64,000 nt of DNA from NCBI GenBank assembly GCA_913020045.1, contig CAJWBE010000012.1:35783-99782 (forward strand), given 5' to 3'. The notes below the pieces were generated by a model. It did no database searches. It was not told the DNA's origin and saw only the letters and a program-made list of their open reading frames with translations. Shown here piece by piece: positions 15,564-23,992 of this stretch. The position numbers were made by a program, and so were the translations under genes. This DNA comes from an uncultured Oleiphilus sp. (GTDB taxonomy: Bacteria; Pseudomonadota; Gammaproteobacteria; Pseudomonadales; Oleiphilaceae). Positions within the stretch are counted from its first letter, which is position 1; each line of letters begins with the position of its first letter.

Positions 15564-16260
15564 TATCGACCTCATTAGTTGATGATGGAGCTCGGGTTGA
15601 ACCACTGAGTTCTGATGCAAGACTTTCGGCTCGATCTTTTGCATTAGCCAATGACAAGCGGTGTCTCTCGTCACCAAATTCTTGATATTCAGAAGTGATC
15701 TCATACATTGTGTCTACCCCTAAATATTTACTCAGTGTTCTTAGGTGCGGAATCAGGTGGCCAGAGTCTTCTCTGATTCCACCTTTCTCAAAACCAAACT
15801 CTCCGCTGGAGGTCGCTATGATCAATGTCTTACCAGAGAGGAGGGGCTGCAAGGGGAAGTCCCCTCGTGAGAGGTCGAAATCAAAGGTTTTGTTTATGCG
15901 TACAATTTGATCAAACCATGCTTTTAGCTGCGCTGGCATACCGTAGTTATACATGGGTGAAGAAATCAAAATAATATTGGCTGCTGCCACCTCTGCGATC
16001 AATTCATCAGATAATGCCAGTCTCTTTATCTGATCTGGGGTCCTGTTTTCCTCAGGCGTAAATACGGCACTAATCCAATCCTGTGTAATGAAATCAGGTG
16101 GGTTTACGCCAACATCACGATAGATATATTCATCTTTAAGTCGGTTATTTTTCCATGTATTAATGAATTGGAGCGCAATGTTTTTCGAGATGGAATTGTG
16201 ATCGGGGTTTGGGTTGGTTACGTCTCTAACGCTTGAATCTATGTGTAATATTGTGCTCAT
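15556..16260 (-). CDS. azoR: FMN-dependent NADH-azoreductase
   Basis: A 234-residue AzoR-type flavodoxin-fold quinone/azo reductase. The N-terminal FMN-binding loop is ILHIDSSVRDVTNPN. SPMYNYGMPAQLKAWFDQI is the conserved FMN/substrate segment, and TSSGEFGFEKGG lines the flavin. The ATG at 16260 is preferred over the track's 16386, since similarity to the remnant at 13707 starts there. It faces a broken lysR (16400 onwards). The C-terminus has about 20 extra polar residues (SGSTRAPSSTNEV) before the overlap with the deaminase gene. Confidence 0.92.
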   Translation of the reverse strand: MSTILHIDSSVRDVTNPNPDHNSISKNIALQFINTWKNNRLKDEYIYRDVGVNPPDFITQDWISAVFTPEENRTPDQIKRLALSDELIAEVAAANIILISSPMYNYGMPAQLKAWFDQIVRINKTFDFDLSRGDFPLQPLLSGKTLIIATSSGEFGFEKGGIREDSGHLIPHLRTLSKYLGVDTMYEITSEYQEFGDERHRLSLANAKDRAESLASELSGSTRAPSSTNEVDNV

Positions 16261-16399
16261 GTTAACTGCCTTGGTTGATTGATAACAGGTGCTATTTTGT
16301 GAGCCAACATGGAATAGAGCAAACGAAAATCTTACACGTATAGATGAGTAAATTTCATCTGATTTGTTATTGGGCTGGTTGTGCATTTGGAGATTGGTT

Positions 16400-16870
16400 T
16401 TGCAAGTATCATTACAGGCGCTGAAGGCCTCTGAGTCGTCTGTTCGTCGGGGAAGTTTTAGTTGGCTGCAGAAGAACTTTCGCTAACGCCAACAGCCATT
16501 TCACACCACATAGGCAACCTGGAAAGCCGCTTAAACGTAAAATTTTTTCATCGATTGGGACTGCGAATATCACTCATCGGGACAGGTCAAAGATTAGCCA
16601 AGGCTTCCTCGGATGGCTTTAGGAAAATTGACGGCGCTTTGGAAGAGCTTATGAAGGCAGCCAGTGTGGTTAGGGTGACGACGACATCATCGTTGGCAGC
16701 TATGGTGCTGATTCCTTCCCAGCGGGAATTTGAACAAGCTAATCCTGATATTACTATAGAAATATCGACGGGCGATTCGCTTGATAGCTAATCACATATT
16801 ATTCCAATTCGTTTCGGTGATGTCTCGGTTGTTGAGGGTTTCGATGTAGATCTGAGTCATTCAAATTTTC
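16400..16870 (+). pseudogene. Broken lysR (inverted paralogue of 12716-13567)
   Basis: Aligns base for base with the start of the intact lysR. The start ATG is TTG, an A is missing in GGGAAGTTTTAGTTGGC (the intact copy has TTTTAAGTTGG), and a CAA codon is TAA at 16789-16791. Similarity fades after about 16868 (GATCTGAGTCATTCAA). The track's ORF 16462-16791 is the middle of this pseudogene (LSLTPTAISHHIGNLESRL). The gene faces an intact azoR, mirroring the intact lysR facing a broken azoR at 13.6 kb. Confidence 0.9.
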
Positions 16871-16921
16871 GGACTTAAACGATGCCGGTGTGTGGGCTAT
16901 GGAAATTACAAAACGGGACGT

Positions 16922-17983
16922 TTAAGGCAGATTCAGGCTTAACACAAAACCACCCCACATCAAGTTTCGGTCACCGTTGCCGCCTCTGATTTCGGAGCTA
17001 TGTGCACGGAAAATATAGGACAGCTTGGTATCCTCGAAAAGGCTGAGGGTGTAACCGGCCCAAATTTCGGCAATCATTGGTCGTAGTTTGCTATTGCTGA
17101 GGGTGTGCTCACTGTCCCGAAACTGGCCTTCCAAGAAAGCATTGTAAGCGCGTACTTTTAAGCCCGCGCCGCCCCAAAAATAGTTTTCCTGGGCCGTTGA
17201 ACCCGCATCACTGGCATTGGTCTGCTCACCATACGACGTAATAGCTGGGTTGAAGCGATAGTCGGGTGACGAAATTAAACCTCTGCGAAAGCTCAGGGCC
17301 ACTCCCGCTTCAGTCAGGTAGCCGGCAGAGGCAAAATAGCTGGCTTTGAGTTGATGGCTCGCGATCGATGTGTCGAGCAGTTCATGGTATGCCAGCTGGT
17401 AGCGTGCAGTGAGTTCACCTCCTTCTGATATCTGCTGGCCCCAACCTCTGGGTTCGTCGCCTGTTACCAGCTTATGGACGGATCGTTGTCCAGCTTCGAA
17501 TATGTCAACACCCAGCAAACCAAGTGTCAGTGTGCTGGTCCATACGCCCAAGTTATCGGTACTACGGTAGTTACGATTCGCCGAAAGATACACAAGGCTC
17601 GCGTAGGGACGGTCTGTAAGGTCAAGCTCGGTAGCTTCGATATCATCCGGCGTAAAACCGTAGCTTCCTAGTTCGAAACCCGAGGAAATTACCTGCCCAA
17701 AATCGTGGATTGAACGGTCCAAAATGCCAAGCTGACTGTCGAAAAGTTCGGCGGGCGGCTTTTCTCCCAGCCGCTGTACGGCAATCGCAAATCCGGCAGT
17801 ATAGTCTTTGTCTGAATTGTTTGGTGCGTACAAGTCGTTGTCGCTTGAGATAGACAAGCGCAATGCCTCAGGGCGCGGTATGTTTTCATTCGAAGATACC
17901 CCGTCATTTTGTAGTTCATTGGCAAGTAGCGGCAAAGCAAACAGTGCCAATAACGTATATGCGCCAAGGACAGGTTTGATCAT
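16922..17983 (-). CDS. LpxR-family outer-membrane protein (DUF2219)
   Basis: A 353-residue outer-membrane beta-barrel of the lipid A deacylase LpxR family. Signal peptide MIKPVLGAYTLLALFALPLLA. Family motifs: SSDNDLYAPNNSDKDYTAGF near residue 45, DRPYASLVYLSANR near residue 125, GWGQQI near residue 180. LpxR removes the 3'-acyloxyacyl chain of lipid A; whether this member keeps the catalytic His I cannot place with confidence. A palindrome matching the TetR operator lies 69 bases upstream of the ATG, tying this envelope gene to the stress regulon. Confidence 0.85.
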   Translation of the reverse strand: MIKPVLGAYTLLALFALPLLANELQNDGVSSNENIPRPEALRLSISSDNDLYAPNNSDKDYTAGFAIAVQRLGEKPPAELFDSQLGILDRSIHDFGQVISSGFELGSYGFTPDDIEATELDLTDRPYASLVYLSANRNYRSTDNLGVWTSTLTLGLLGVDIFEAGQRSVHKLVTGDEPRGWGQQISEGGELTARYQLAYHELLDTSIASHQLKASYFASAGYLTEAGVALSFRRGLISSPDYRFNPAITSYGEQTNASDAGSTAQENYFWGGAGLKVRAYNAFLEGQFRDSEHTLSNSKLRPMIAEIWAGYTLSLFEDTKLSYIFRAHSSEIRGGNGDRNLMWGGFVLSLNLP

Positions 17984-18051
17984 TGTGGGCTCCCAATACG
18001 AAATATTAATGGCCGGCGTAGATGCCGGGTTTGCATCATTAGTGTTAAGGG

Positions 18052-18067
18052 TGAACAGATTTGTTCA
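18052..18067. promoter_or_regulatory. Palindromic operator, copy 4 (upstream of lpxR-like gene)
   Basis: TGAACAGATTTGTTCA, one mismatch from a perfect TGAACAG-N2-CTGTTCA palindrome. It lies 69 bases upstream of the minus-strand LpxR-like start and about 200 bases before the divergent acetyltransferase. Confidence 0.6.
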
Positions 18068-18273
18068 TTTTTTTGAAAAAAGAAAGGAGGGGGTGAAGTA
18101 GTAGCTATCCGACGATCGCGATCATAGCAGCACCTAGAGTTGCGCGTTGGTTCAAGGGTTAACTGGTTTCGTCTTATAATAAAATCGATGAGGTGGCGGT
18201 CAATCTACTGTTCTGAAAGCTTGAGTCAGCGTGTAGATTTGCCAAGCGCTTGTTTTGTTTTTTCTGGAGATAC

Positions 18274-18858
18274 ATGATGGCCTGTCGGGAACTTGAAACA
18301 GAGCGTTTGCGTTTACGGCAGTGGCGAGAGTCTGACTGGCCGGTGTTCGCTGAGATGAGTGCACACCCTGAGGTCATGGCGTATTTCCCCAAGCTACTTC
18401 AGGCTAAGGAAAGCCGTGAGTTGGCCGAAAAATATCAGCAATTACTGGTTCGGCAAGGCTGGGGTCTATGGGCCGTCGCCTTAAAGGAACCTGATCAGTT
18501 TATCGGCTTTGTGGGTTTGCATGCGCCTAGCGCCGATTTACCATTCTCTCCATGCCTCGAAATTGCGTGGCGACTCCACCGGCCGTTTTGGGGGAAAGGG
18601 TACGCCACGGAAGCCGCTAATCAGGCATTGGCTTTTGCATTTGAGTCCTTATCGGTTGGTAACGTATTGTCCTTTACGAGTTGCGCCAATCAACCCTCTC
18701 GCAGGGTGATGGAGCGACTGGGGATGGTGAATACGGATCATAACTTTAAACACCCGGATCTTGGACCGAATCACCCGCTTGCCGAACATGTCTTGTATGC
18801 CATAAGCCAAGAGGAGTGGCGCAAAAAGTTAAGTACTTTAGCAAACGACAAACGCTAA
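18274..18858 (+). CDS. GNAT acetyltransferase, RimJ/RimL type
   Basis: A 194-residue GNAT protein. It starts with LETERLRLRQWRESDWPVF, the usual RimJ/RimL opening. The acetyl-CoA loop is in IAWRLHRPFWGKGYATEAA and the C-terminal NQPSRRVMERLGM motif is present. The start at 18274 follows CTGGAGATAC. Substrates of this branch are protein N-termini or small molecules and cannot be told apart here. Its 3' end overlaps that of the convergent mdaB-like gene by 4 bases. Confidence 0.88.
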   Translation: MMACRELETERLRLRQWRESDWPVFAEMSAHPEVMAYFPKLLQAKESRELAEKYQQLLVRQGWGLWAVALKEPDQFIGFVGLHAPSADLPFSPCLEIAWRLHRPFWGKGYATEAANQALAFAFESLSVGNVLSFTSCANQPSRRVMERLGMVNTDHNFKHPDLGPNHPLAEHVLYAISQEEWRKKLSTLANDKR

Positions 18859-19439
18859 AAGTTAATCTCTAGATGTGTGCTAAAGCGAGAAAAATCACTT
18901 TCAGCATCGCTATTTTTCATCACGTCATAACAGGCGAAGGAGGGTAGCGCTGCCATACCAAAAAACCGAAAGTTCATATGTATCGGAAACAATAGATCGT
19001 CCAGACCTTTGCCTTGAAACAGATATTCATCCGCGTTATTGAAGGCCTCTCTCGGTGCATTTAATGTCACCGAGAGCATGTATTTTTTACCGGATAAGGC
19101 GCCACCCACTCCATAGCTTTTCTTGGGAGCGTCTTCGGTGCGACCGTCTCCATTGCAGAGTATGCCGCTCATGCCGGCGCTATATACCTCGTCCATATAT
19201 TTCTTGAAGGTCCAAGGAACGCCCATCCAATTCACCGGCATCTGTAAAAGGATTGTGTCGGCCCACTGATGGTTCTTAAGTGCGTTATCTACGTTCCAGC
19301 CCTCGTCAATTTTTTCTATACGTGTTTCATGCCCTTTAGCGTGTATGTGTGCTGCGGCCTGTTGGACAAGCGTGTGGTTTAAGCGGCCTTCGGAAAATGG
19401 GTAGTGATGGTGGGCGTTAATGATTAGAACATTACTCAT
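18855..19439 (-). CDS. mdaB: MdaB-type NAD(P)H:quinone oxidoreductase
   Basis: A 194-residue flavodoxin-fold protein, the length of E. coli MdaB. Shared features: MSNVLIINAHHHYPFSEGRLN, QMPVNWMGVPWTFKKYMDEV, GKKYMLSVTLNAPREAFN, and PIHMNFRFFGM near the C-terminus. MdaB reduces quinones by two electrons, preventing semiquinone formation, in the cytoplasm. It lies between GNAT and the AhpD-like gene, with a separate promoter region to its right. Confidence 0.9.
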   Translation of the reverse strand: MSNVLIINAHHHYPFSEGRLNHTLVQQAAAHIHAKGHETRIEKIDEGWNVDNALKNHQWADTILLQMPVNWMGVPWTFKKYMDEVYSAGMSGILCNGDGRTEDAPKKSYGVGGALSGKKYMLSVTLNAPREAFNNADEYLFQGKGLDDLLFPIHMNFRFFGMAALPSFACYDVMKNSDAESDFSRFSTHLEINF

Positions 19440-19699
19440 GATGTGCTCCTATGCAATTAAAATATTCACGGCGTAATGCCGGTTGAATGGCCATAACTTG
19501 GCAATCACTGGGACTGCCACGTCGGGCAGAATGTTCCAGATAAGTCTTTATGTGTTTTTGGCGTACGCGACCTTTGCGGGTTTTCATGTCTACGCAATAC
19601 GATTTGAGTCATTTTTTATTATTTATATAAGGAACTTTTGGAGGCTTATCCGGCACTTAATGATGCACATAAATGCAGATTAAAAAACTGGAGAACTAC

Positions 19700-20254
19700 A
19701 TGACCGATTTTACAACCTATACGATTGAATCCGCACCGCAAGCCGCTAAGCCTTTGCTAGAGGCTGCAGGTAAGGCCTATGGCTTTGTCCCTAATTTGCT
19801 TGGCACAATGGCGGAATCGCCTGCCTTGTTAGAAGGGTATATGACATTGGCGGGTATTTTTGACAAAGGCACTTTGAGCGAAACCGAGCGTCAAATCATC
19901 TTGATGACCAATAATCGACTAAACGGTTGTCGATATTGTATGGCAGCACACACCTCTATTTCACAAATGGGCGGTGTGAGCGCAGATGTGATTGAGGCTT
20001 TGAGAAATGACAGCCCAATTGCCGATACAAAACTGGAAGCGTTGCGTACCTTTACAGCGGTCATCAATGAACAACGGGGGTGGCCGGAACAGGCCCAAAT
20101 TGAAGCGTTTCTTGATGCAGGTTATACACGCGAGGCTTTGCTTGAAGTGATTTTGGGTACCAGCCTTAAACTCATGTCCAACTATACTAATCACATTGCT
20201 GAAACCCCGGTCGACGATGCGTTTGCTGCCAATGTTTGGTCGCCAAATGTCTAA
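19700..20254 (+). CDS. Carboxymuconolactone decarboxylase/AhpD-family protein
   Basis: A 184-residue AhpD-like protein. The CxxC-x3-H active site is NGCRYCMAAHTSI near residue 85, preceded by the LSETERQIILMTNNRLN helix. Such proteins act as thiol peroxidase partners or alkylhydroperoxidases. The start at 19700 follows CTGGAGAAC; the track start at 19673 lacks an RBS. Next downstream is a thioredoxin-like gene after a 166-base gap, so joint action in peroxide defence is plausible. Confidence 0.88.
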   Translation: MTDFTTYTIESAPQAAKPLLEAAGKAYGFVPNLLGTMAESPALLEGYMTLAGIFDKGTLSETERQIILMTNNRLNGCRYCMAAHTSISQMGGVSADVIEALRNDSPIADTKLEALRTFTAVINEQRGWPEQAQIEAFLDAGYTREALLEVILGTSLKLMSNYTNHIAETPVDDAFAANVWSPNV

Positions 20255-20420
20255 GGCTAGGATGCCGTAAATAGAAGGGGTGCCGGAAGTACTCGTCGGC
20301 CCAATACGACTAGTTTGGGGCTGGCGAATTACGATCTTTATGTTTCTTATTATGTTTACCGCCTTTTTGGTATCCCGTTTCATCTGATCCCTACGACAGT
20401 TACTACAATAGGAGGAAGCC

Positions 20421-20966
20421 ATGCTTCTCGATACACCACGATGTCATGTTGGCTGGCAGGCGCCAGATTTTACCTTGCAGGACCCGGAGGGAGCGCGCCA
20501 TACGCTTGCTGAGAATTTAGGGGAGAATGGATTGCTGATTGCCTTTATCTGCAACCATTGTCCTTACGTGAAGGCCATTGCAAGGCGGTTTGTTTCGGAT
20601 GCGCAAGCGCTTCAGGTCGAAGGCATCAGTGTGCTTGCGATTATGTCTAACGATTATCGCGCCGTACCGGAAGATAGCCCTGCGAATATGGCTAGGTTTA
20701 GTCAACAGTTCGGCTTTAGCTTTCCTTATTTGGTAGATGAAGAACAAACGGTTGCTAGGGCGTATGGCGCTGTGTGCACCCCTGACTTTTTTGGTTTTAA
20801 TGCTGCGGGAGAACTGCAATATCGTGGGCGGCTGGACGATGCACGGATGGGCGACCCTGCGAATCGAACGAAAGAACTGGTCAGTGCAATGATGCAGATT
20901 AAAGATACCGGTAGAGGACCAGATCAGCAATTTTCCAGTATGGGTTGCTCCATTAAGTGGCGCTGA
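20421..20966 (+). CDS. Thioredoxin-family (redoxin, AhpC/TSA-like) protein
   Basis: A 181-residue peroxiredoxin-like fold protein: APDFTLQDPEGARHTLAE, then FICNHCPYVKAIARRF with a CxxC pair near residue 43-46, then YLVDEEQTVARAYGAVCTPDFFGF. CNHCPYVK is typical of the thioredoxin-like subgroup that resembles peroxiredoxins but uses CxxC. There is no signal peptide. TAGGAGGAAG precedes the ATG. It ends 5 bases before the stop of the convergent kinase-like gene. Confidence 0.85.
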   Translation: MLLDTPRCHVGWQAPDFTLQDPEGARHTLAENLGENGLLIAFICNHCPYVKAIARRFVSDAQALQVEGISVLAIMSNDYRAVPEDSPANMARFSQQFGFSFPYLVDEEQTVARAYGAVCTPDFFGFNAAGELQYRGRLDDARMGDPANRTKELVSAMMQIKDTGRGPDQQFSSMGCSIKWR

Positions 20967-20971
20967 AACGA

Positions 20972-21688
20972 TTAGCTTTCGCCAAACTTTAAAAAGCGAT
21001 ATATGTGCTTCTTCCAAAGACGACTAATGTATTTTGAGCTAGAGACAAATTTTAGCATTGGGCGATCTTGTGCTTTCAGAGTTTGGTGACTGAACTCCTG
21101 TTTGAACCGCACGAGTTTTATACGGTCACTGAAGCGACTCAACTTATATAGCAGCCTGAAAACAGAGAGTTTGCGGTTTGGCCTGATCACCGCGCTGGCA
21201 AAATCTACAATAAAAAGATTTTCTGCTCGATCTAAAATCAGGTTTTTATTTCGAATATCGTTATGGCCGACGCCGAAGAAATGCATCCGTGTGATTGTTT
21301 GATCAATTTTTCGAAGTAGCGTTGCATTATTCTTGAGCAGGCTATTGTCGAGCGTTCTACCTTCTATCAGCTCCATACCAAATCCGAATTGACCATAAGG
21401 ACCCACAAATTTTGGCACACTTGGGTGTTCCTGTAAGCGCTTTATTGCCGCAATCTCGCGTTGAATAAACCATTTGCACAAGGTGGCCCTGAGCAGCGGA
21501 TGAGAGGCAGAGTAGTCTTTAACGACAACACATTTACCATCGATAGTTGTGATAAAAACGGTCGCTTTAAGTGACGATTGTGATCGTTGCAGAACCTGTC
21601 CAGGCTTGCAGCAGCTCGGGGTGTTGACTGCAGGCTGTCTAACATCGAAACGCGATTGATCCATGTCTCCTAGATGAACTTTTAGCAT
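20972..21688 (-). CDS. Lipopolysaccharide-kinase/RIO-like phosphotransferase
   Basis: A 238-residue protein of the small bacterial kinase group related to WaaP/KdkA. The catalytic loop is GVGHNDIRNKNLIL near residue 140, the metal-binding DFG-equivalent is LFIVDFASAV near residue 160, and the N-terminal Lys is within KCVVVKDYS. Such proteins phosphorylate LPS core sugars or proteins. The C-terminal 50 residues are very basic. No LPS genes are adjacent, so the substrate is unknown. Probably monocistronic. Confidence 0.75.
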   Translation of the reverse strand: MLKVHLGDMDQSRFDVRQPAVNTPSCCKPGQVLQRSQSSLKATVFITTIDGKCVVVKDYSASHPLLRATLCKWFIQREIAAIKRLQEHPSVPKFVGPYGQFGFGMELIEGRTLDNSLLKNNATLLRKIDQTITRMHFFGVGHNDIRNKNLILDRAENLFIVDFASAVIRPNRKLSVFRLLYKLSRFSDRIKLVRFKQEFSHQTLKAQDRPMLKFVSSSKYISRLWKKHIYRFLKFGES

Positions 21689-22041
21689 ACTGTTCCCCGC
21701 ATATATTGAATTGCGAAAGCGCCTGACAGCAGTGCTTCTATTTGTTGTCAGGGCGTTTCGGTGACCGCCTTTTTAGCGGTGATTGCTTGGCGGTTTCCAT
21801 CGTACATGCGTCTCTCAAAGGCATGATTGGAAAGGCGCTCTTGGGACAGACGATGCTTTGGTATTGTTCCTTTAAAATGGAGGGAGTCCTTAGTTTCGTT
21901 CAAATAAAGAAAGAGGATTAGCTAAATGCTAGGTGTGGAAGAATAGTGAAGTGTCGCGTAACGACTGTCGTCTTTTGCTATGCAATTTCGTTCAGGTGGG
22001 CGGCGATTCCAATGTTTATATTCGTAGATGCCTATTAATCA
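21689..22041. other. Intergenic region without recognisable features
   Basis: A 353-base stretch upstream of the kinase-like gene and downstream of the AraC gene stop (both on the minus strand). No frame, RNA or repeat could be supported. It should contain the kinase-like promoter. Confidence 0.4.
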
Positions 22042-22884
22042 TTAGCGCGTCGTTGACTTGCTTTCGGAGTCGAGTTTGAGCCACTGCTTGGGGGTCAGAC
22101 CAAAGCGTTTTTTAAAAACTCTCGCGAGGGACGAAGCTGACTCATAACCAACTGCATTTGCGACAATGCCAGCAGCTCTGTTTTTCTTGAGTAAGATTTT
22201 CGCAGTGCTTAGCCTAAGTTCGGTGACGTATTCCATGGGAGGCAGCCCCACGGTTTGCTTAAACAGCGCAGAAAACTTTGAACGGGACATCGCCGTCTTT
22301 TCCGCCATTTTTTCGAGGGTCCAGTCGTGGTCAGGATTTTTTTGGAGTGCTTTGAGCAATGGAGCTAAGCCTGGATGTGTGCTGCCGGAAACTAGCCCCA
22401 ACTCAACTAGACCTCGATCAATAACAAAGCGCAGCAACTGCACCATAAATATGTCGCACAGCCTGTCGATCATAACCTGCCTGCCATCACGCTTCTCGAA
22501 GGCTTCTTCAAATATTCGTCGCACGGTATCGCTTAAGTCGATGTCATCCTTCACCTCAATGCATATAAATTTAGGGAGGTGTTCAATGAGAAGTCCTCTC
22601 TGGTGGTTGGGGATTTTTACCGTGGCGCATACGAGCTCGGCGTCGTCCGGTTGTTTGATCCTGATGCGGTGCTTTATGCCCTCCGGTATGAAAATTACGG
22701 AAGAAGGGCCTAGTTTTATTTCGTGATTTTCGTCCGTTAGCAGAGACAATGAGCCCTGCCTTAAAAAGTGCAATACGCTACCTTGCGTTTCTTCATCAAA
22801 GACCTGCAGCCCACATAATTTTCCACTAAAAAACACCTCGGCATTGAAGTTCAGACTTTGTAGCAATGTGCTCAGCGTATCCAT
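22042..22884 (-). CDS. AraC-family transcriptional regulator (cupin_6 type)
   Basis: A 280-residue AraC regulator: N-terminal cupin-like domain (LGPSSVIFIPEGIKHRIRI near residue 60) and a C-terminal pair of HTHs (TLEKMAEKTAMSRSKFSALF; IVANAVGYESASSLARVFKKRFG). It diverges from the YHS/bufferin operon with a 208-base gap, making it the best candidate for local control of that operon, perhaps in response to metal or redox state. Confidence 0.88.
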   Translation of the reverse strand: MDTLSTLLQSLNFNAEVFFSGKLCGLQVFDEETQGSVLHFLRQGSLSLLTDENHEIKLGPSSVIFIPEGIKHRIRIKQPDDAELVCATVKIPNHQRGLLIEHLPKFICIEVKDDIDLSDTVRRIFEEAFEKRDGRQVMIDRLCDIFMVQLLRFVIDRGLVELGLVSGSTHPGLAPLLKALQKNPDHDWTLEKMAEKTAMSRSKFSALFKQTVGLPPMEYVTELRLSTAKILLKKNRAAGIVANAVGYESASSLARVFKKRFGLTPKQWLKLDSESKSTTR

Positions 22885-23092
22885 CAGGTTCCATTGGTTT
22901 TAGATATGGATGATTGGCCTCTTTTTCTGGACGTTTGGAAGCCATTCGTTGGGGTAATCATCGTAACTTTCTTATCCAGGAAATCACTAAATGCAATTCG
23001 AGTGAACATTTTGCATGCAGGTGACTACTAACACGACAAGGACAGCAACTAGCGTCCTTGAAACGTTAACTCAAGCAATGAAGGAATTAAAT

Positions 23093-23569
23093 ATGAATAT
23101 GTCAAAAACCTTGAAACTAATCGCTGCGACTGCTGCGCTGATTGTTAGCAGCCTAAGCTTTGCAGCTTCAAGCAACATTGGCCAAAACGATGTCGCTATA
23201 CACGGCTATGACCCTGTGGCCTATTTTACGGCCGACCGTGCGGTAGAAGGGTCGGCTAAGTATACGGCGACCCACGATGGAGCTATCTATCGTTTTTCCA
23301 GCGCAAAGAACCGTGACCTGTTTAAGTCGAATACGGACAAGTATGCACCTCAATTTGGTGGTTACTGTGCGATGGGTGTTGCCTTGAACAAGAAGTTGGA
23401 TGTTGATCCAGATGCATTTCATATAGCGGATGGAAAACTGTATTTGAACCTGAACAAAGCGGTACAGAAAAAATGGTTCGAAGATGTTCCGGGTAACATT
23501 AAATCTGCCGACCGAATCTGGTCTGGCATTGAGGATCTGACTGTTGCGGCTGTGAACGCAGAGGACTAA
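23093..23569 (+). CDS. Secreted YHS-domain protein
   Basis: A 158-residue protein. A Sec signal peptide (KTLKLIAATAALIVSSLSFAA) is followed by a YHS domain: VAIHGYDPVAYFTADRAVEGS, YRFSSAKNRDLF and PQFGGYCAMGVALNKKLDVDPDAF. YHS domains are short metal-associated modules related to those of copper and mercury transport proteins; GGYCAMG carries the single Cys. AAGGA precedes the ATG at 23093, while the track start at 23015 lacks one. As the first gene before bufABC-doxX, a role in periplasmic metal handling fits. Confidence 0.85.
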   Translation: MNMSKTLKLIAATAALIVSSLSFAASSNIGQNDVAIHGYDPVAYFTADRAVEGSAKYTATHDGAIYRFSSAKNRDLFKSNTDKYAPQFGGYCAMGVALNKKLDVDPDAFHIADGKLYLNLNKAVQKKWFEDVPGNIKSADRIWSGIEDLTVAAVNAED

Positions 23570-23578
23570 GCGCCTATA

Positions 23579-23613
23579 GCGCCCGCTTGCGAAGAAAGCA
23601 TTTTAGCGGGCGC
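23579..23613. terminator. Hairpin between YHS gene and bufA
   Basis: GCGCCCGCT (23579-23587) pairs perfectly with AGCGGGCGC (23605-23613) around a 17-base loop. There is no T run, so it is more likely an mRNA processing or partial attenuation structure than a full terminator. It would set different expression of the YHS and bufferin genes. Confidence 0.5.
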
Positions 23614-23674
23614 AGGTATTAAACAAACCGGTGTATCCGGTCCAAGAATTTGAAACTTGTAGTGTGAGGAAGAA

Positions 23675-23962
23675 ATGATGAACAAAAAACAACGTATTGC
23701 TACGGCTGCATTGGCATTGGCTTTGACTAGTATTTCTGTTGTTCCCGCGCATGCTGGCGGCAAGGAGAAATGTTATGGCGTTTCATTGGCGGGTCAAAAT
23801 GATTGTGGAAACCTGGCTGGAACGCATTCCTGCGCGGGTCAGTCCACAGTGGATAACGATCCAGGCGAGTGGAAGCTAGTTAGTAAAGGTACCTGCAAGA
23901 GTGTGGGCGGCATGTTGAAAGCCGAAGCCAAAAAACGCTATGCCGAAGAGCAAAATTCTTAG
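23675..23962 (+). CDS. bufA1: Bufferin precursor BufA1-type (DUF2282 periplasmic metallophore)
   Basis: A 95-residue DUF2282 protein: signal peptide ([23 protein letters not shown]) and a mature part with four cysteines at about 33, 44, 53 and 74 in [23 protein letters not shown] and KGTCKSVGG. This Cys pattern is that of bufferins, in which an MNIO enzyme with a BufC-type partner converts cysteines to copper-binding thiooxazoles before export. The maturation genes lie immediately downstream. RBS GTGAGGAAG. Metal specificity is inferred from the family. Confidence 0.9.
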   Translation: MMNKKQRIATAALALALTSISVVPAHAGGKEKCYGVSLAGQNDCGNLAGTHSCAGQSTVDNDPGEWKLVSKGTCKSVGGMLKAEAKKRYAEEQNS

Positions 23963-23992
23963 GCTCACACTGCATCTCGACAGGAGAGAGCG

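Noticed and set aside
19483-19683. 66-codon plus-strand ORF between mdaB and the AhpD-like gene
   Set aside because: No RBS, overlaps the start region of the real gene; likely chance.
22970-23010. RpoE-like promoter (TAACTT...TCACTAA) before the YHS/bufferin operon
   Set aside because: The match to an ECF promoter is too loose and the spacing is not convincing.
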